A stretch of 64,000 nucleotides of DNA from Litoribaculum gwangyangense (GCF_039543505.1 NZ_BAABJW010000001.1:62001-126000); one strand, 5' to 3'. Shown: positions 25,482 to 35,700, numbered from the stretch's first letter. Made by a program: numbers and translations. The notes: a model not told the origin generated them from the letters alone.

Positions 25482-27584
25482 TTAAACTGCTTTTCCTGAA
25501 AGCGTTTCAGCTTCCCTGTAAGTTCTTACTTTTTGTAAAAAATCGGTAGCGTTTTCTATGTACTTGGACGCAAACTCCTTGGATGGCGACTGTTTATTAA
25601 TTTGATAAATCAATTCTGAAAATGAAACTCCTAAATTTATCAATCCGTTTTCTACAAAAAATTCATCAAACTGGCTTATGATACCGGCGTGTATGTTGGT
25701 TTTTTTATCTTCAGCAAGTAATAATGCTTTTGCAGAATTCACCATAGAACTATACGCATGATAAATAGCACTTGAATAGACTTTATGGTTAAATGCTTCT
25801 TTGGCATTCTCAATTTTTTCTTCACTCTCTAAAAACAACGTTGAGATTAAATCAATCACGACGCCTGCACATTCACCAATACCTATTTCCTTTACATATT
25901 CCTGATCGTTACCCCAATCGATAAAATCGTTTTGTGTTAAATTGGTAACATCTTGTAAATCATTTAACAAATCATAGAAATAACGTTCGCCTGTTACTTT
26001 GTAATAGTCGACGAATTTTTTTCCATTGGCATTAGCCTCATAATCGTCTAAAATTCTACGCAATGCTTCAGGGCCTCTTTTACTGGGTACTTTGGCTACT
26101 TTATCAGCAAACAACCCATTACCATCACCTAAGTTTCCACCACCCAACAAAACTTGTAATGCTGGTGCCACCAATTTATCTGGGGTACGAACCGTCATTC
26201 CTTGAAAGCCAATATTTGCCATATTATGTTGACCGCAGGCATTCATACAACCACTTATTTTTATAACTAAATCTTGGTTATTTAAGTACTGTGGATATTC
26301 GGCTTTAATAACGCGTTCCAACTCAGCGGCAATTCCTGTGCTACTTGCAATACCTAAGTTACAGGTGTCAGTTCCTGGACAAGCTGTAATATCGACTGCC
26401 TTATTATAGCCCGCCTCCACAAACCCTAACTTTTCTAATTCTTGGTAGAAAAAAGGTATTAAATCATGCTTTACAAAAGGAATCACGATGTTTTGACGCA
26501 GGGTTAAACGCAACTCGCCCGCTGCATAATTTTCAACTAAATCAGCTAACAAACGAGCTTTATCAGTGTAAAAATCGCCCAACAATACTTTAATCCCAAT
26601 CGCCACATAACCTTCTTGTTTTTGGGGAATTAGGTTAGTTGATTTCCAAGTTTCAAAAGCTTTTTGGTCTTTTATTTCAACTTTTGGAATAGCCGTGATA
26701 GTTATCGGTTTAGAGGCTTCATAAGCTTGAGCATCAATGGGAACAGATTTAAATTCTATAGCATTTTGTTCAGAAGTGACTAATTCTTTGAAAGCCTCTA
26801 AACCGATGTCTTTAATTAGAAATTTCATACGTGCTTTAGCACGACTTTTGCGCTCACCATGGCGATCGAAAATTCTTAAAACGCCTTCCATGACTGGAAT
26901 AATTTTATCTGAAGGCAAAAACTCATATAACACATCAGCATGTCGAGGTTGCGAGCCCAATCCACCACCAATCATCACTTTGAAACCACGAACACCATTT
27001 TTAATTTTAGCTATAAACCCTAAATCATGCATATATGATAAGCCTGTATCATCATCTGAAGAAGAAAATGACACTTTAAATTTTCGTCCCATCTCTTGGC
27101 ATATAGGATTTCTCAAGAAAAAACGAAACATCGCATCGGCATAGGGCGACACATCAAATGGTTCGTTAACATCAATTCCTGCAAGCTCTGATGCTGTGAT
27201 GTTGCGCACAGTATTACCACAAGCTTCACGAAGCGTGACGTCATCACGTTCCAATTCCGCCCAAAGTTCTGGAGTTCTGTTTAAATCGACGTAATGAATT
27301 TGTATATCTTGACGTGTGGTTATGTGTAATCTTCCTCTGGAATATTCATCGGAAACCTCAGCAATTCTTCGTAACTGATTGCTTTTTACTTTTCCGTAAG
27401 GCAATTTGATACGTATCATTTGCACGCCCTCTTGACGCTGGCCGTAAACACCGCGTGCTAAACGTAAGCTTCGAAATTTTTCCTCATCTATTTTCCCATT
27501 ATTGAACAGTTCAATTTTATTGGCTAATTCAATAATATCTCTTTCAACAATTGGGTTTTCTATTTCTGTTCTAAAACTCTGCAT
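25482..27584 (-). CDS. Ferredoxin-type sulfite reductase with C-terminal HEPN-like domain
   Basis: Reduces sulfite to sulfide. The 700 residues have the duplicated nitrite/sulfite reductase fold up to about 545. The [4Fe-4S]/siroheme ligands are visible as CPGTDTC (C-x5-C, near residue 405) and GCMNACGQH (C-x3-C, near 447). From about 568 there follows an unrelated helical tail (FNHKVYSSAIYHAYSSMVNSAK) typical of HEPN folds. Nitrite reduction is possible from the fold alone, but the cysNDH neighbours point to sulfite. The role of the HEPN tail is unknown. Confidence 0.92.
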   Translation of the reverse strand: MQSFRTEIENPIVERDIIELANKIELFNNGKIDEEKFRSLRLARGVYGQRQEGVQMIRIKLPYGKVKSNQLRRIAEVSDEYSRGRLHITTRQDIQIHYVDLNRTPELWAELERDDVTLREACGNTVRNITASELAGIDVNEPFDVSPYADAMFRFFLRNPICQEMGRKFKVSFSSSDDDTGLSYMHDLGFIAKIKNGVRGFKVMIGGGLGSQPRHADVLYEFLPSDKIIPVMEGVLRIFDRHGERKSRAKARMKFLIKDIGLEAFKELVTSEQNAIEFKSVPIDAQAYEASKPITITAIPKVEIKDQKAFETWKSTNLIPQKQEGYVAIGIKVLLGDFYTDKARLLADLVENYAAGELRLTLRQNIVIPFVKHDLIPFFYQELEKLGFVEAGYNKAVDITACPGTDTCNLGIASSTGIAAELERVIKAEYPQYLNNQDLVIKISGCMNACGQHNMANIGFQGMTVRTPDKLVAPALQVLLGGGNLGDGNGLFADKVAKVPSKRGPEALRRILDDYEANANGKKFVDYYKVTGERYFYDLLNDLQDVTNLTQNDFIDWGNDQEYVKEIGIGECAGVVIDLISTLFLESEEKIENAKEAFNHKVYSSAIYHAYSSMVNSAKALLLAEDKKTNIHAGIISQFDEFFVENGLINLGVSFSELIYQINKQSPSKEFASKYIENATDFLQKVRTYREAETLSGKAV

Positions 27585-27590
27585 CTTTTT

Positions 27591-28838
27591 TTATTGAATA
27601 AAACCAGCTCCTACCGTGTTATTGTTTTGTGTGTCTATTAAAATGAATGATCCATTGGTTCTATGGTTTTTAAATTGATCATAGAAGATTGGTTTATTTA
27701 ACTTGAAGGTTACAGAAGCAATATCATTCATCCCCAATCCTGTAACATTGGTATCGGTACCCGAATAATCTGGATGAATTTTATAATGGATTTTATCCAC
27801 TTTTGCCAACACCTTATTGATACCGTGCTGGACCACATATTTACCTCCAGGTTTCAATTCATCTGAATCCATCCAACATATATTAGCCGTAAATTGTTTA
27901 TCTATGGTTGGTAAATCGTTTTCCTTTACAATCATATCACCACGACTCACGTTAATATCATCCTCCAATGTTATGGTTACTGACGACCTTCTGGAAGCCG
28001 TTTGATATTTCTGGTCGTAGAAATAAATCTCTTTAATTTTAGATTTTGTTTTTGAGGGTAATACCATAATGTCATCACCCACACTTAACTCACCTCCATA
28101 CACTTTTCCTGCATAGCCTCTAAAATCATGGAAGTCTTCTGTTTTTGGACGAATTACATACTGCACTGGGAAACGCGGTGTTCCAATATTATAAATATCC
28201 TTTTTATCCAATTGTTCTAGATGTTCTAGCAAAGATTCACCTGTGTACCAAGGCATATTTTTCGACCTATTCACGACATTATCGCCTTTTAAGGCACTAA
28301 CAGGTATAAAGGTTATTTTTTGATCTTGATAATCTCTTTTACTCATCAATTCTGAAAAATCAGCTTTGATTTTGTTATAAGTCTCTTCGGAATAATTAAC
28401 CAAATCCATTTTATTGATAGCTACTACGATGTCTTTAATTCTCAATAAATTATTGATGAAAAAATGACGATTGGTTTGCTCAATAACTCCTTTTCTGGCA
28501 TCAATTAAAATAATGGCTGCTTGCGATGTTGAAGCACCTGTAACCATGTTTCTTGTATATTCTATATGACCAGGTGTGTCGGCAATAATGTAACTTTTCT
28601 TTTGGGTTGAAAAGTAAATATGGGCCACATCAATAGTAATACCTTGTTCTCTTTCGGCTACCAATCCATCGGTTGCCAATGAAAAATCCAAATAGTCGTA
28701 ACCACGTTGTTTACTGGTTTTTTCAATAGCTTCCAATTTATCGGTAGTTAATGATTTAGTATCATAAAGAATGCGCCCTATTAAGGTGCTTTTACCATCA
28801 TCTACACTTCCTGCTGTTGCAATTTTTAATACTTCCAT
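27591..28838 (-). CDS. cysN: Sulfate adenylyltransferase subunit 1 (GTPase)
   Basis: GTPase subunit that drives ATP sulfurylase. The 415 residues carry the P-loop GSVDDGKSTLIGR, switch II DTPGHIEYTRNM and NKMD. EF-Tu-like beta-barrel domains follow. There is no C-terminal APS kinase (CysC) domain, and no cysC elsewhere in the window. It follows cysD after a 49-base gap containing a hairpin with a T-run on the opposite strand. Confidence 0.96.
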   Translation of the reverse strand: MEVLKIATAGSVDDGKSTLIGRILYDTKSLTTDKLEAIEKTSKQRGYDYLDFSLATDGLVAEREQGITIDVAHIYFSTQKKSYIIADTPGHIEYTRNMVTGASTSQAAIILIDARKGVIEQTNRHFFINNLLRIKDIVVAINKMDLVNYSEETYNKIKADFSELMSKRDYQDQKITFIPVSALKGDNVVNRSKNMPWYTGESLLEHLEQLDKKDIYNIGTPRFPVQYVIRPKTEDFHDFRGYAGKVYGGELSVGDDIMVLPSKTKSKIKEIYFYDQKYQTASRRSSVTITLEDDINVSRGDMIVKENDLPTIDKQFTANICWMDSDELKPGGKYVVQHGINKVLAKVDKIHYKIHPDYSGTDTNVTGLGMNDIASVTFKLNKPIFYDQFKNHRTNGSFILIDTQNNNTVGAGFIQ

Positions 28839-28849
28839 TTTATATAATG

Positions 28850-28872
28850 ACCTCTTTTGAGAGGTTTTTTTT
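28850..28872 (+). terminator. Plus-strand terminator-like hairpin between cysD and cysN
   Basis: ACCTCT (28850-28855), loop TTTG and AGAGGT (28860-28865) are followed by eight T on the plus strand, while both flanking genes run on the minus strand. It could stop antisense transcription, or act only as an mRNA hairpin in the cysD-cysN spacer. Confidence 0.5.
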
Positions 28873-28887
28873 AATTAATAAATGATT

Positions 28888-29793
28888 CTAGAAATAACCT
28901 TGTTGTTTCCGTTTCTCCATGGCTGCTTCTGAGCGTTTGTCGTCTATTCTGGCACCACGCTCAGAAATAGTACTTTCCCTAATTTCCTCTACCACTTTGG
29001 AAATGGTTGTGGCATCAGACAAAACTGCTGCTGTACAACTCATATCGCCAACGGTTCTAAAACGCACTAAACGTTCTTCAACGGCTTCATGTTCGTCTCT
29101 ATAAACCACCTCATCATCTGCAGACCAAATCAAACCATCGCGTAAGAAAGTAGCTCTGGTATGCGCAAAATAAATGGAAGGAATTTCGATGTTTTCTCTT
29201 TCTATGTAAGACCACACATCCAGTTCTGTCCAGTTTGAAATTGGGAAAACACGTACGTTTTGACCATGTTCAATTTGTCCGTTTAACATATCGAACAATT
29301 CCGGACGTTGGTTTTTTTCATCCCATTGTCCAAAATCATCTCGAACAGAGAAAATACGTTCCTTGGCTCTGGCTTTTTCTTCATCACGACGTGCACCTCC
29401 TATACAAGCATCGAATTTAAATTCTTCAATAGCGTCTAAAAGCGTAGTGGTTTGCAGCATATTCCTGCTAGCATACCTACCCGATTCTTCCTTTACTTTG
29501 CCTTCGTCAATGGAATCTTGTACGTTTCTAACAATTAATTCCAAACCGAGTTCCTTTACCAAACGATCTCTAAATTCTATAGTTTCAGGGAAATTATGCC
29601 CTGTATCAATATGCATTAAAGGAAATGGTACTTTTGCGGGATAAAAGGCCTTTACTGCCAATCGTACCAACGTGATGGAATCTTTTCCTCCTGAAAATAA
29701 CAACACCGGTTTTTCAAATTGTGCTGCTACTTCCCTGATAATATATATGGCTTCGTTTTCTAGTGAATTGATATGTGATGTATCTTTGTTCAT
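28888..29793 (-). CDS. cysD: Sulfate adenylyltransferase subunit 2
   Basis: ATP-pyrophosphatase-type subunit that forms adenosine 5'-phosphosulfate (APS). The PP-loop SGGKDSITLV lies near residue 35, and HIDTGHNFPETIEFRD and RRDEEKARAKER are family hallmarks. The start MNKDTSHI at 29793 avoids overlap with cysH; Met at 29799 is an equal alternative, while an extension to 29820 would run into cysH. It pairs with CysN. Confidence 0.95.
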   Translation of the reverse strand: MNKDTSHINSLENEAIYIIREVAAQFEKPVLLFSGGKDSITLVRLAVKAFYPAKVPFPLMHIDTGHNFPETIEFRDRLVKELGLELIVRNVQDSIDEGKVKEESGRYASRNMLQTTTLLDAIEEFKFDACIGGARRDEEKARAKERIFSVRDDFGQWDEKNQRPELFDMLNGQIEHGQNVRVFPISNWTELDVWSYIERENIEIPSIYFAHTRATFLRDGLIWSADDEVVYRDEHEAVEERLVRFRTVGDMSCTAAVLSDATTISKVVEEIRESTISERGARIDDKRSEAAMEKRKQQGYF

Positions 29794-29803
29794 AATCATT
29801 TTT

Positions 29804-30424
29804 TTAAGCGTGTAAACCACACTCTCTATTTTCTAATGCTTTTGTTGGATCGAAATATTTAAATTCGTTGGGCAGGTTGTTTTCAATTAGGTAATTATCC
29901 AAATCAGAATCAGACCAATAGTAAAAAGGGCTCACTTTTAAGACACCATCTTTACTAACGCTAAAAATCCCAATACTGTCTCTAAAAGCCGTTTGACCTT
30001 GACGTAAGTTGGTAAACCAAACTTTAGGTTGGTGCTCTTCCATGGCCCTTCTAAAAGGTTCCAATTTTACTTGTTCGGTAAATAATGCATGTTCAGGTGC
30101 ATCTATACTAGGTATGCCTAAAACCACATCGCGATGTGCGGTGGTTTGATTCGGCACATATAAAAAAATATTCAAGTTTAAATCTTTAATTACCTGTTCT
30201 GCATGACGATAGGTTTGCGGGGTATTGTAGCCCGTATCGCACCAAATAACAGGAATGTTTGCATTAACCGAACTTACAGCTTGTAAAATAGCTGCTTCAT
30301 ATGGGCGAAAATTAGTTGTTATAACCGCTTTATTACTTAGTTCAAATGCCTTTTTGATGATTTCGTAAGGCGTTTTGTCTTTAAATTGGTTATTGAGTTG
30401 GTCTACTTGCTTTTGTGGTATCAT
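29804..30424 (-). CDS. cysH: Phosphoadenylyl-sulfate (PAPS) reductase, thioredoxin-dependent type
   Basis: Reduces activated sulfate to sulfite. The 206 residues include WCDTGYNTPQTYRHA and end in the catalytic ECGLH motif. The CC...CxxC iron-sulfur ligands of APS reductases are absent. By known family rules the substrate should therefore be PAPS, which requires an APS kinase encoded outside this window. It is followed closely by cysD and cysN. Confidence 0.9.
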   Translation of the reverse strand: MIPQKQVDQLNNQFKDKTPYEIIKKAFELSNKAVITTNFRPYEAAILQAVSSVNANIPVIWCDTGYNTPQTYRHAEQVIKDLNLNIFLYVPNQTTAHRDVVLGIPSIDAPEHALFTEQVKLEPFRRAMEEHQPKVWFTNLRQGQTAFRDSIGIFSVSKDGVLKVSPFYYWSDSDLDNYLIENNLPNEFKYFDPTKALENRECGLHA

Positions 30425-30434
30425 AATTCAGTTT

Positions 30435-30713
30435 CTATCTTCCCCATTTTATATTGTTCCAAGCGCGTTCGTGAAAGAAATACAGCACCATTTTGGTAAC
30501 TAATTCAACCAACCCTATTGAAAATGCCAAAGACAATGTGCCTGTAATTAGCCATGAAATTAAAACGGTGTCTAACGTACCTACTATTCTCCAACTGATT
30601 GTTTTAGCAAGACTGCGCTTTACTTTTTCGGTTGAATTATCCGCAGTGCCACTGTTAACTTCTACAACTTTTTCCTCTTTGGTATTTCTGCTTAAAACGC
30701 TATCAATAATCAT
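30435..30713 (-). CDS. DUF2061 membrane protein at the head of the sulfate assimilation operon
   Basis: 92 residues with a polar N-terminus and a conserved RSLAKTISWRIVGTLDTVLISWLITG block, then a second hydrophobic segment and the ending FFHERAWNNIKWG. This is the DUF2061 pattern, with two predicted membrane helices. No function is established. Its position as the first gene, 10 bases before cysH, suggests a membrane role in sulfur uptake or redox, but that is inference. Confidence 0.85.
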   Translation of the reverse strand: MIIDSVLSRNTKEEKVVEVNSGTADNSTEKVKRSLAKTISWRIVGTLDTVLISWLITGTLSLAFSIGLVELVTKMVLYFFHERAWNNIKWGR

Positions 30714-30735
30714 TTTAATTAAATTTTATATTAAT

Positions 30736-30752
30736 CCTATCGATTTAATAGG
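30736..30752. promoter_or_regulatory. Inverted repeat near the cys operon transcription start (possible operator)
   Basis: CCTAT (30736-30740) and ATAGG (30748-30752) form a dyad just downstream of the -7 box of the cys operon promoter. It could be a binding site for the Rrf2 protein encoded next to it. The regulator assignment is inference. Confidence 0.35.
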
Positions 30753-30757
30753 AATTA

Positions 30758-30765
30758 CAAATATA
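30758..30765 (-). promoter_or_regulatory. Probable -7 box of the sulfate assimilation operon
   Basis: TATATTTG on the minus strand matches TAnnTTTG and lies 44 bases before the DUF2061 start. A TTTG lies 15 bases further upstream, closer than the usual 19-21. Confidence 0.55.
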
Positions 30766-30881
30766 AAACATATCATGAAACAAAAAAGGCAATCACCTAT
30801 TTTTTAGAATAATGAAAAATTATTAAGTTGAAACAAAGAAAATAATCAAGAATTAGCGATTATTTTAATAAATTCTCAAAG

Positions 30882-31295
30882 TTATTTACTCGATAAATCG
30901 GCAAGCGTTGTATTTCTAAACACATTTAGAGTGCTATCTCGAACCTGAATCATAAGTTTATGAACGCTACACGCGTCTTCATCAGGGCAGTCGTCGCACT
31001 TTTCGTAAAAGTTTAAACTCACACAAGGCACCATGGCAATGGGGCCCTCTAAAACGCGCATCACTTCGGTCATTAAAATATCTTTAGGGTCTTTTCGTAA
31101 ATAATAGCCCCCGTGTTTTCCCTTTTTGGAACCCAAAAACCCCGATTTACGTAACGTGAGTAAAATGCTTTCCAAAAACTTTTGGGGTATTTGCTCGTGT
31201 TTTGCAATTGCACCTACTTGTACCGGTATATCGCTTTCGCTTCTGGCAATATAGGTTAGCGCTTTTAAGCCGTATTTAGTTTTTTTGGATAGCAT
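30882..31295 (-). CDS. Rrf2-family transcriptional regulator
   Basis: 137 residues with an N-terminal winged helix (MLSKKTKYGLKALTYIARS, then KFLESILLTLRKSGFLGSKKGKHGG). A Cys-rich segment follows (PCVSLNFYEKCDDC and EDACSVHKL), comparable in place to the iron-sulfur ligands of IscR-type proteins. It stands directly upstream of the sulfate assimilation operon and runs the same way, so it probably senses sulfur, cysteine or Fe-S status and controls those genes. The ligand is unknown. Confidence 0.88.
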   Translation of the reverse strand: MLSKKTKYGLKALTYIARSESDIPVQVGAIAKHEQIPQKFLESILLTLRKSGFLGSKKGKHGGYYLRKDPKDILMTEVMRVLEGPIAMVPCVSLNFYEKCDDCPDEDACSVHKLMIQVRDSTLNVFRNTTLADLSSK

Positions 31296-31420
31296 ATTGC
31301 TAAGATAGGGATTTTAGTAGAAGGATAAATATTCCAATATTAAAATGATAATTATATATAACAAAAAGAATATTAAGGAGTTAATTATTAAAGAAATCAA
31401 ATAAAAAAATCCTAAATAGC

Positions 31421-32590
31421 CTACCCCAACGCCTGCTCCAAATCCGAAATAATATCATCTACATGTTCCAAACCAACAGACACGCGCACTAAACCATCGG
31501 TAATGTTAACTTCCAATCGGGCTTCCTCGCCTAAACTATGATGCGTGGAGGATGCTGGATGCGTTACAATGGTTCGGGTATCGCCTAAGTTAGCAGATAG
31601 CGAACACATCTTAATAGCATTGATAAATTTTCGTCCTTCATCAATACCTCCCTTAACCTCAAAAGCAACAATATTGCCACCCAATTTCATTTGCTTTTTG
31701 GCAACTTCGTACTGGGGATGCGATTTTAAAAAAGGGTATTTTACCCAATTTACTTTCGGATGATTTTCTAAAAACTCGGCTACTTTTAGAGCGTTTTCAC
31801 AATGTTTTTCAACCCGAACCGCCAGTGTTTCCAAACTTTTCGAAAGTACCCAAGCATTAAATGGCGACATCGCAGGACCTGTATTGCGTGAAAACAAATA
31901 AATCTCACGTATTAAATCGGCATTCCCAACGGTTACACCACCCAAAACACGCCCCTGTCCGTCGATAAGTTTCGTTGCCGAATGAATAACCAAATGGGCA
32001 CCATATTTTATAGGTTGCTGTATATAAGGCGTTGCAAAACAGTTATCAATAATTAAAATAAGATGATGTTTTTTGGCAATGTCTCCCAACAATTGCAAAT
32101 CGATGATGTCAATACCTGGGTTGGTGGGCGATTCGGCATATAAAATTTTGGTTTCAGGTTTTATAAAGCTTTCAATGTTCTCAGGTTTGTTAATATCGAA
32201 ATAACTCGTAGTGATATTCCATTTGGGCAAAAACTTGGTGAACATACTATGTGTAGAGCCAAATACCGAACGGGCAGAAACGATATGGTCACCACTATTT
32301 AATAAGGCTGCAAACGTTGAAAAAACCGCTGCCATTCCTGTTGCGAAAGCATAACCACTTTCGCCTCCTTCCATTTTGCAAATTTTCTCTACAAACTCGC
32401 TGGTATTGGGGTTAGTAAAACGGCTGTAAATATTACGCTCTTTTTCTTCGGAAAACGAGGCGCGCATGTCCTCGGCATCTTCAAACACAAAACTTGAGGT
32501 TAAATACAACGGAGTGCTGTGTTCTAAAAAATCAGTACGTTCTAGTTGTGTGCGTATGGCTTCGGTTTCAAACTGTTTTTTGTTACTCAT
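31421..32590 (-). CDS. O-acyl-homoserine sulfhydrylase, MetZ-like Cys/Met metabolism PLP enzyme
   Basis: 389 residues of the Cys/Met metabolism PLP family. The cofactor Lys lies in HSATKLIDGQGRVLGG, with YSRFTNPNT and AESPTNPG. The pattern fits O-succinylhomoserine sulfhydrylase or cystathionine gamma-synthase better than metY. It lies downstream of the metX-thrA fusion on the same strand, across a 142-base repeat-bearing gap. It may offer a second route from acyl-homoserine to homocysteine or cystathionine. Confidence 0.82.
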   Translation of the reverse strand: MSNKKQFETEAIRTQLERTDFLEHSTPLYLTSSFVFEDAEDMRASFSEEKERNIYSRFTNPNTSEFVEKICKMEGGESGYAFATGMAAVFSTFAALLNSGDHIVSARSVFGSTHSMFTKFLPKWNITTSYFDINKPENIESFIKPETKILYAESPTNPGIDIIDLQLLGDIAKKHHLILIIDNCFATPYIQQPIKYGAHLVIHSATKLIDGQGRVLGGVTVGNADLIREIYLFSRNTGPAMSPFNAWVLSKSLETLAVRVEKHCENALKVAEFLENHPKVNWVKYPFLKSHPQYEVAKKQMKLGGNIVAFEVKGGIDEGRKFINAIKMCSLSANLGDTRTIVTHPASSTHHSLGEEARLEVNITDGLVRVSVGLEHVDDIISDLEQALG

Positions 32591-32602
32591 TTTATATTTT
32601 TT

Positions 32603-32723
32603 AGGTTTCGACAGCGCTCAACCTGACATTTATATTTGGCCATGAATTCACTCATTATCTTCATTTTAATTCGTGTATTGGTGGCAATTTAATTTTAATA
32701 ATGGATTCCTGCTTTGGAGGAAT
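32603..32723. repeat. Dispersed-repeat-like palindromes between the metX-thrA fusion and the metZ-like gene
   Basis: AGGTT (32603-32607) and AACCT (32620-32624) flank CGACAGCGCTC. ATTCCT (32705-32710) and AGGAAT (32718-32723) flank another short loop followed by GACAG. The words GTCAGGTTGAGC and GTCATTCC on the minus strand recall intergenic repeats frequent in flavobacterial genomes. No gene is supported between them. Confidence 0.5.
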
Positions 32724-32732
32724 GACAGTTTT

Positions 32733-35700
32733 TTAATTTATATGTTTTGACAATCTTAAAATATCCCCAAAAACACCTCGTGCGGTAACTTCTGCTCCCG
32801 CTCCAGCACCTTGAATGACGATAGGTTGCTCGCCGTAACTCTCGGTAAATATTTCAAAAATAGCATCACTACCTTTTACATGACCTAAAGTACTATCTTC
32901 TGGGATAGATACCAATTTTACTTCCAAATTTCCTTTGTCTTTTGATAAATCGCCTGATAAATCTCCCACATATCGCAACACATGACCTGGTTTTTGATTG
33001 TCTTTAATTTGTTGATATTTCGCATCTAAAACATCTAATTGACTTAAAAATTCTTCAACAGAAATATTTTGATAGGCTTCAGGAATTAAATTTTGCACGG
33101 AAACATTCTCAAATTCATTTTGCAAATCTAACTCTCTTGCTAAAATTAACAACTTTCTAGCCACATCATTTCCTGAAAAATCCTCTCTTGGGTCGGGTTC
33201 GGTAAATCCTTTATCAATGGTTTCTTGAACAATGGTACTGAAAGGTTTATCCTGAACCGAAAAATTGTTGAACAAATAACTCAGCGTTCCAGAAAACACG
33301 CCACGAATTCGAGTAATATTTTCTCCCGATTCATGCAATAATTTAATGGTGTCAATTAACGGCAAACCTGCGCCAACCGTTGTTTCATAAAGATATTGCT
33401 TGTTGTGTTCTTTTAGGTGAATACGTAACGATTTATAAAACTCATGCGAAATGGTATTGGCGATTTTATTGGATGACACCAAATCGAAACCAGCTTCAAC
33501 CAACGAGATGTAATTTTCATGAAAATTACTACTTGAAGTATTATCAACCGCTATCAAATTTTCTAAATGAAGGGTTTTGGCGTAAATGATGATATCCTCC
33601 ACCGAACTTTTAAAGTCAGATGATTTTATCTCTGTTGCCCAATTAGTTGTTACGCCTTTTTTATTTAAAAGCAGGCGTTTAGAATTGGCAATAGCAAACA
33701 CATTCAAATTGATACCTTTTCGTTTTTCGATCTCATCTTTAGATTTTAAAATTTGATTGATTAATGCCCCACCAACACCTCCATGACCAAAAATAGCGAT
33801 GTTTATCTTTTTGGAAATTCCAAAAATCTCCCCATGAATCACATTCATCGCTTTATGTAATTGGCTCTTTTTAACTACCAAACTCACGTTTCTTCCGGTA
33901 ACCGTATTATTGAATAACAACGGTGTAATTTGGTTTTTAATGAGGGCGTTAAACGGTTTATGGAACGAACTTAATTCTATCCCAATAATGGAAATGACCG
34001 ATACATCATCAACCACATCAATTTTATTAACATCCTGAGCATAGAAATCTTTTTCGAATTCACGTTCCAGAGCGATAACCGCTTGGGTGGCTTGGTCGGC
34101 ATCAATGATTAGCCCGATGCCTCGCTCTGATGAGCCTTGGGAAATGATACTCACACTGATATCTTTATTGGCCAACGCGCCAAAAATTCTAGCATCCACC
34201 CCGCTTTTTCCAAGCAAACCACGACCTTCTAAATTCAACAACGCTACATTATCTAAAACCGATAGTGAGGTTACTTCTTTGGAGTTTGGTTTTGCTGTAA
34301 TCAAAGTGCCCTCATCATCAGCATTGAACGTATTTAAAATACGTAAGTTGATATTTTTCTCAACTAACGGAATGATGGTTTTGGCGTGTAATACCGTGGT
34401 GCCAAAATTGGCCAATTCGTTGGCCTCACTAAATGAGAGTTCCCTAATTTTTTGAGCATCCTCCACCAAATCTGGGTTTGCAGTATAAAGACCACTAACA
34501 TGCGTATAGTTTTGCAACTCTTCAGCATCTAAATAATTAGCTAATAAAGCTGCTGTGTAGTTACTGCCATTGCGCCCTAAAGTAGTGGTTTCATTATTAG
34601 AATTGGAGGCTATGAACCCAGTAACAATATGAACCGTATCAGCGTTATGTTGTTTGAAATACTTTTTAATGTTATCTTTTGAAATTTGCGAAATAGGTTT
34701 TGCATTCCCAAAATTGTCATCAGTTTTAATGAGTTGTCTGGCATCTGTTGCTTTAGCCTTGATGCTTCTTTGATTCAATAATTCTGAAATTAATTTCACC
34801 GATAACAATTCTCCTTGGGCTAAAATCTCGTCTTTTGTTTTTTTGCTATAATCGCGCAACAAACTAACGCCTTCAAACAGTTTTTCTAGGGTTGAAAATT
34901 CTTGCGAAAAATCAATATTCTGCAATGGTTCACCTTGATAATTTTTAAAAGCTTCAAAATCTTGTTTATAATCTTTCCCTTTGTGGGCTTTATTTAAAAT
35001 ATCCTCAAGTTCGTCTGTAGCATTACCCCGTGCCGAAACTACTACGGTTATTTTTTCATCCGTTTTTACCTTGTTTTCAATAATGGAAATGACTTTTTCC
35101 AATCCTTCACCATTCGCTAGAGACTTTCCTCCAAACTTTAATACTTTCATTCTTTTTCTTTTAGAATTTGGCACAAAAATGCCTTCTATAATTTTTTCTA
35201 ATTGCTCATACTCCATTAAAAAGGCATCGTGCCCATGTACCGATTGGATTTCATTATATGTTACATTGGCATGGGTCAAAGCTAACTGTTTATGTGTTTG
35301 CCTATTTTCCTCAGCGGTAAAAAATAAATCGGAATCCACACCAATAATGTGAATATTGGCCTCAATATTATCCAACACCTTAAAGGCTTCGGGACGTCCT
35401 TTGGTAACATCAATGGTTTTTAACAATTGATTCATCAACTTATAGGCTGACAACTGAAACCTTTCTTGTAATTTTTTACCATGGTGTAATAGCCAACTCT
35501 CTACGTTAAAAATCTCTAAATCCTCATTTTTGGAGCGCTGAAAACGCTCTTTAAAAGATTCTGGTGTGCGATAGCACAACATAGCATGCATACGAGCATC
35601 ATGCACAGGATTTTTAGAATTTAATAGAAACTGTTCTTGAATTTGGCAATTGGCAATCAACCAATCAGTCGATTTCCAATCGGTAGCGACAGGTATCAAA

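Noticed and set aside
32733..35150. Treating the aspartokinase-homoserine dehydrogenase part as a separate gene starting at Met329
   Set aside because: The frame is continuous with the MetX domain and has no stop between them. An internal start is possible but not shown, so one fused gene is annotated.
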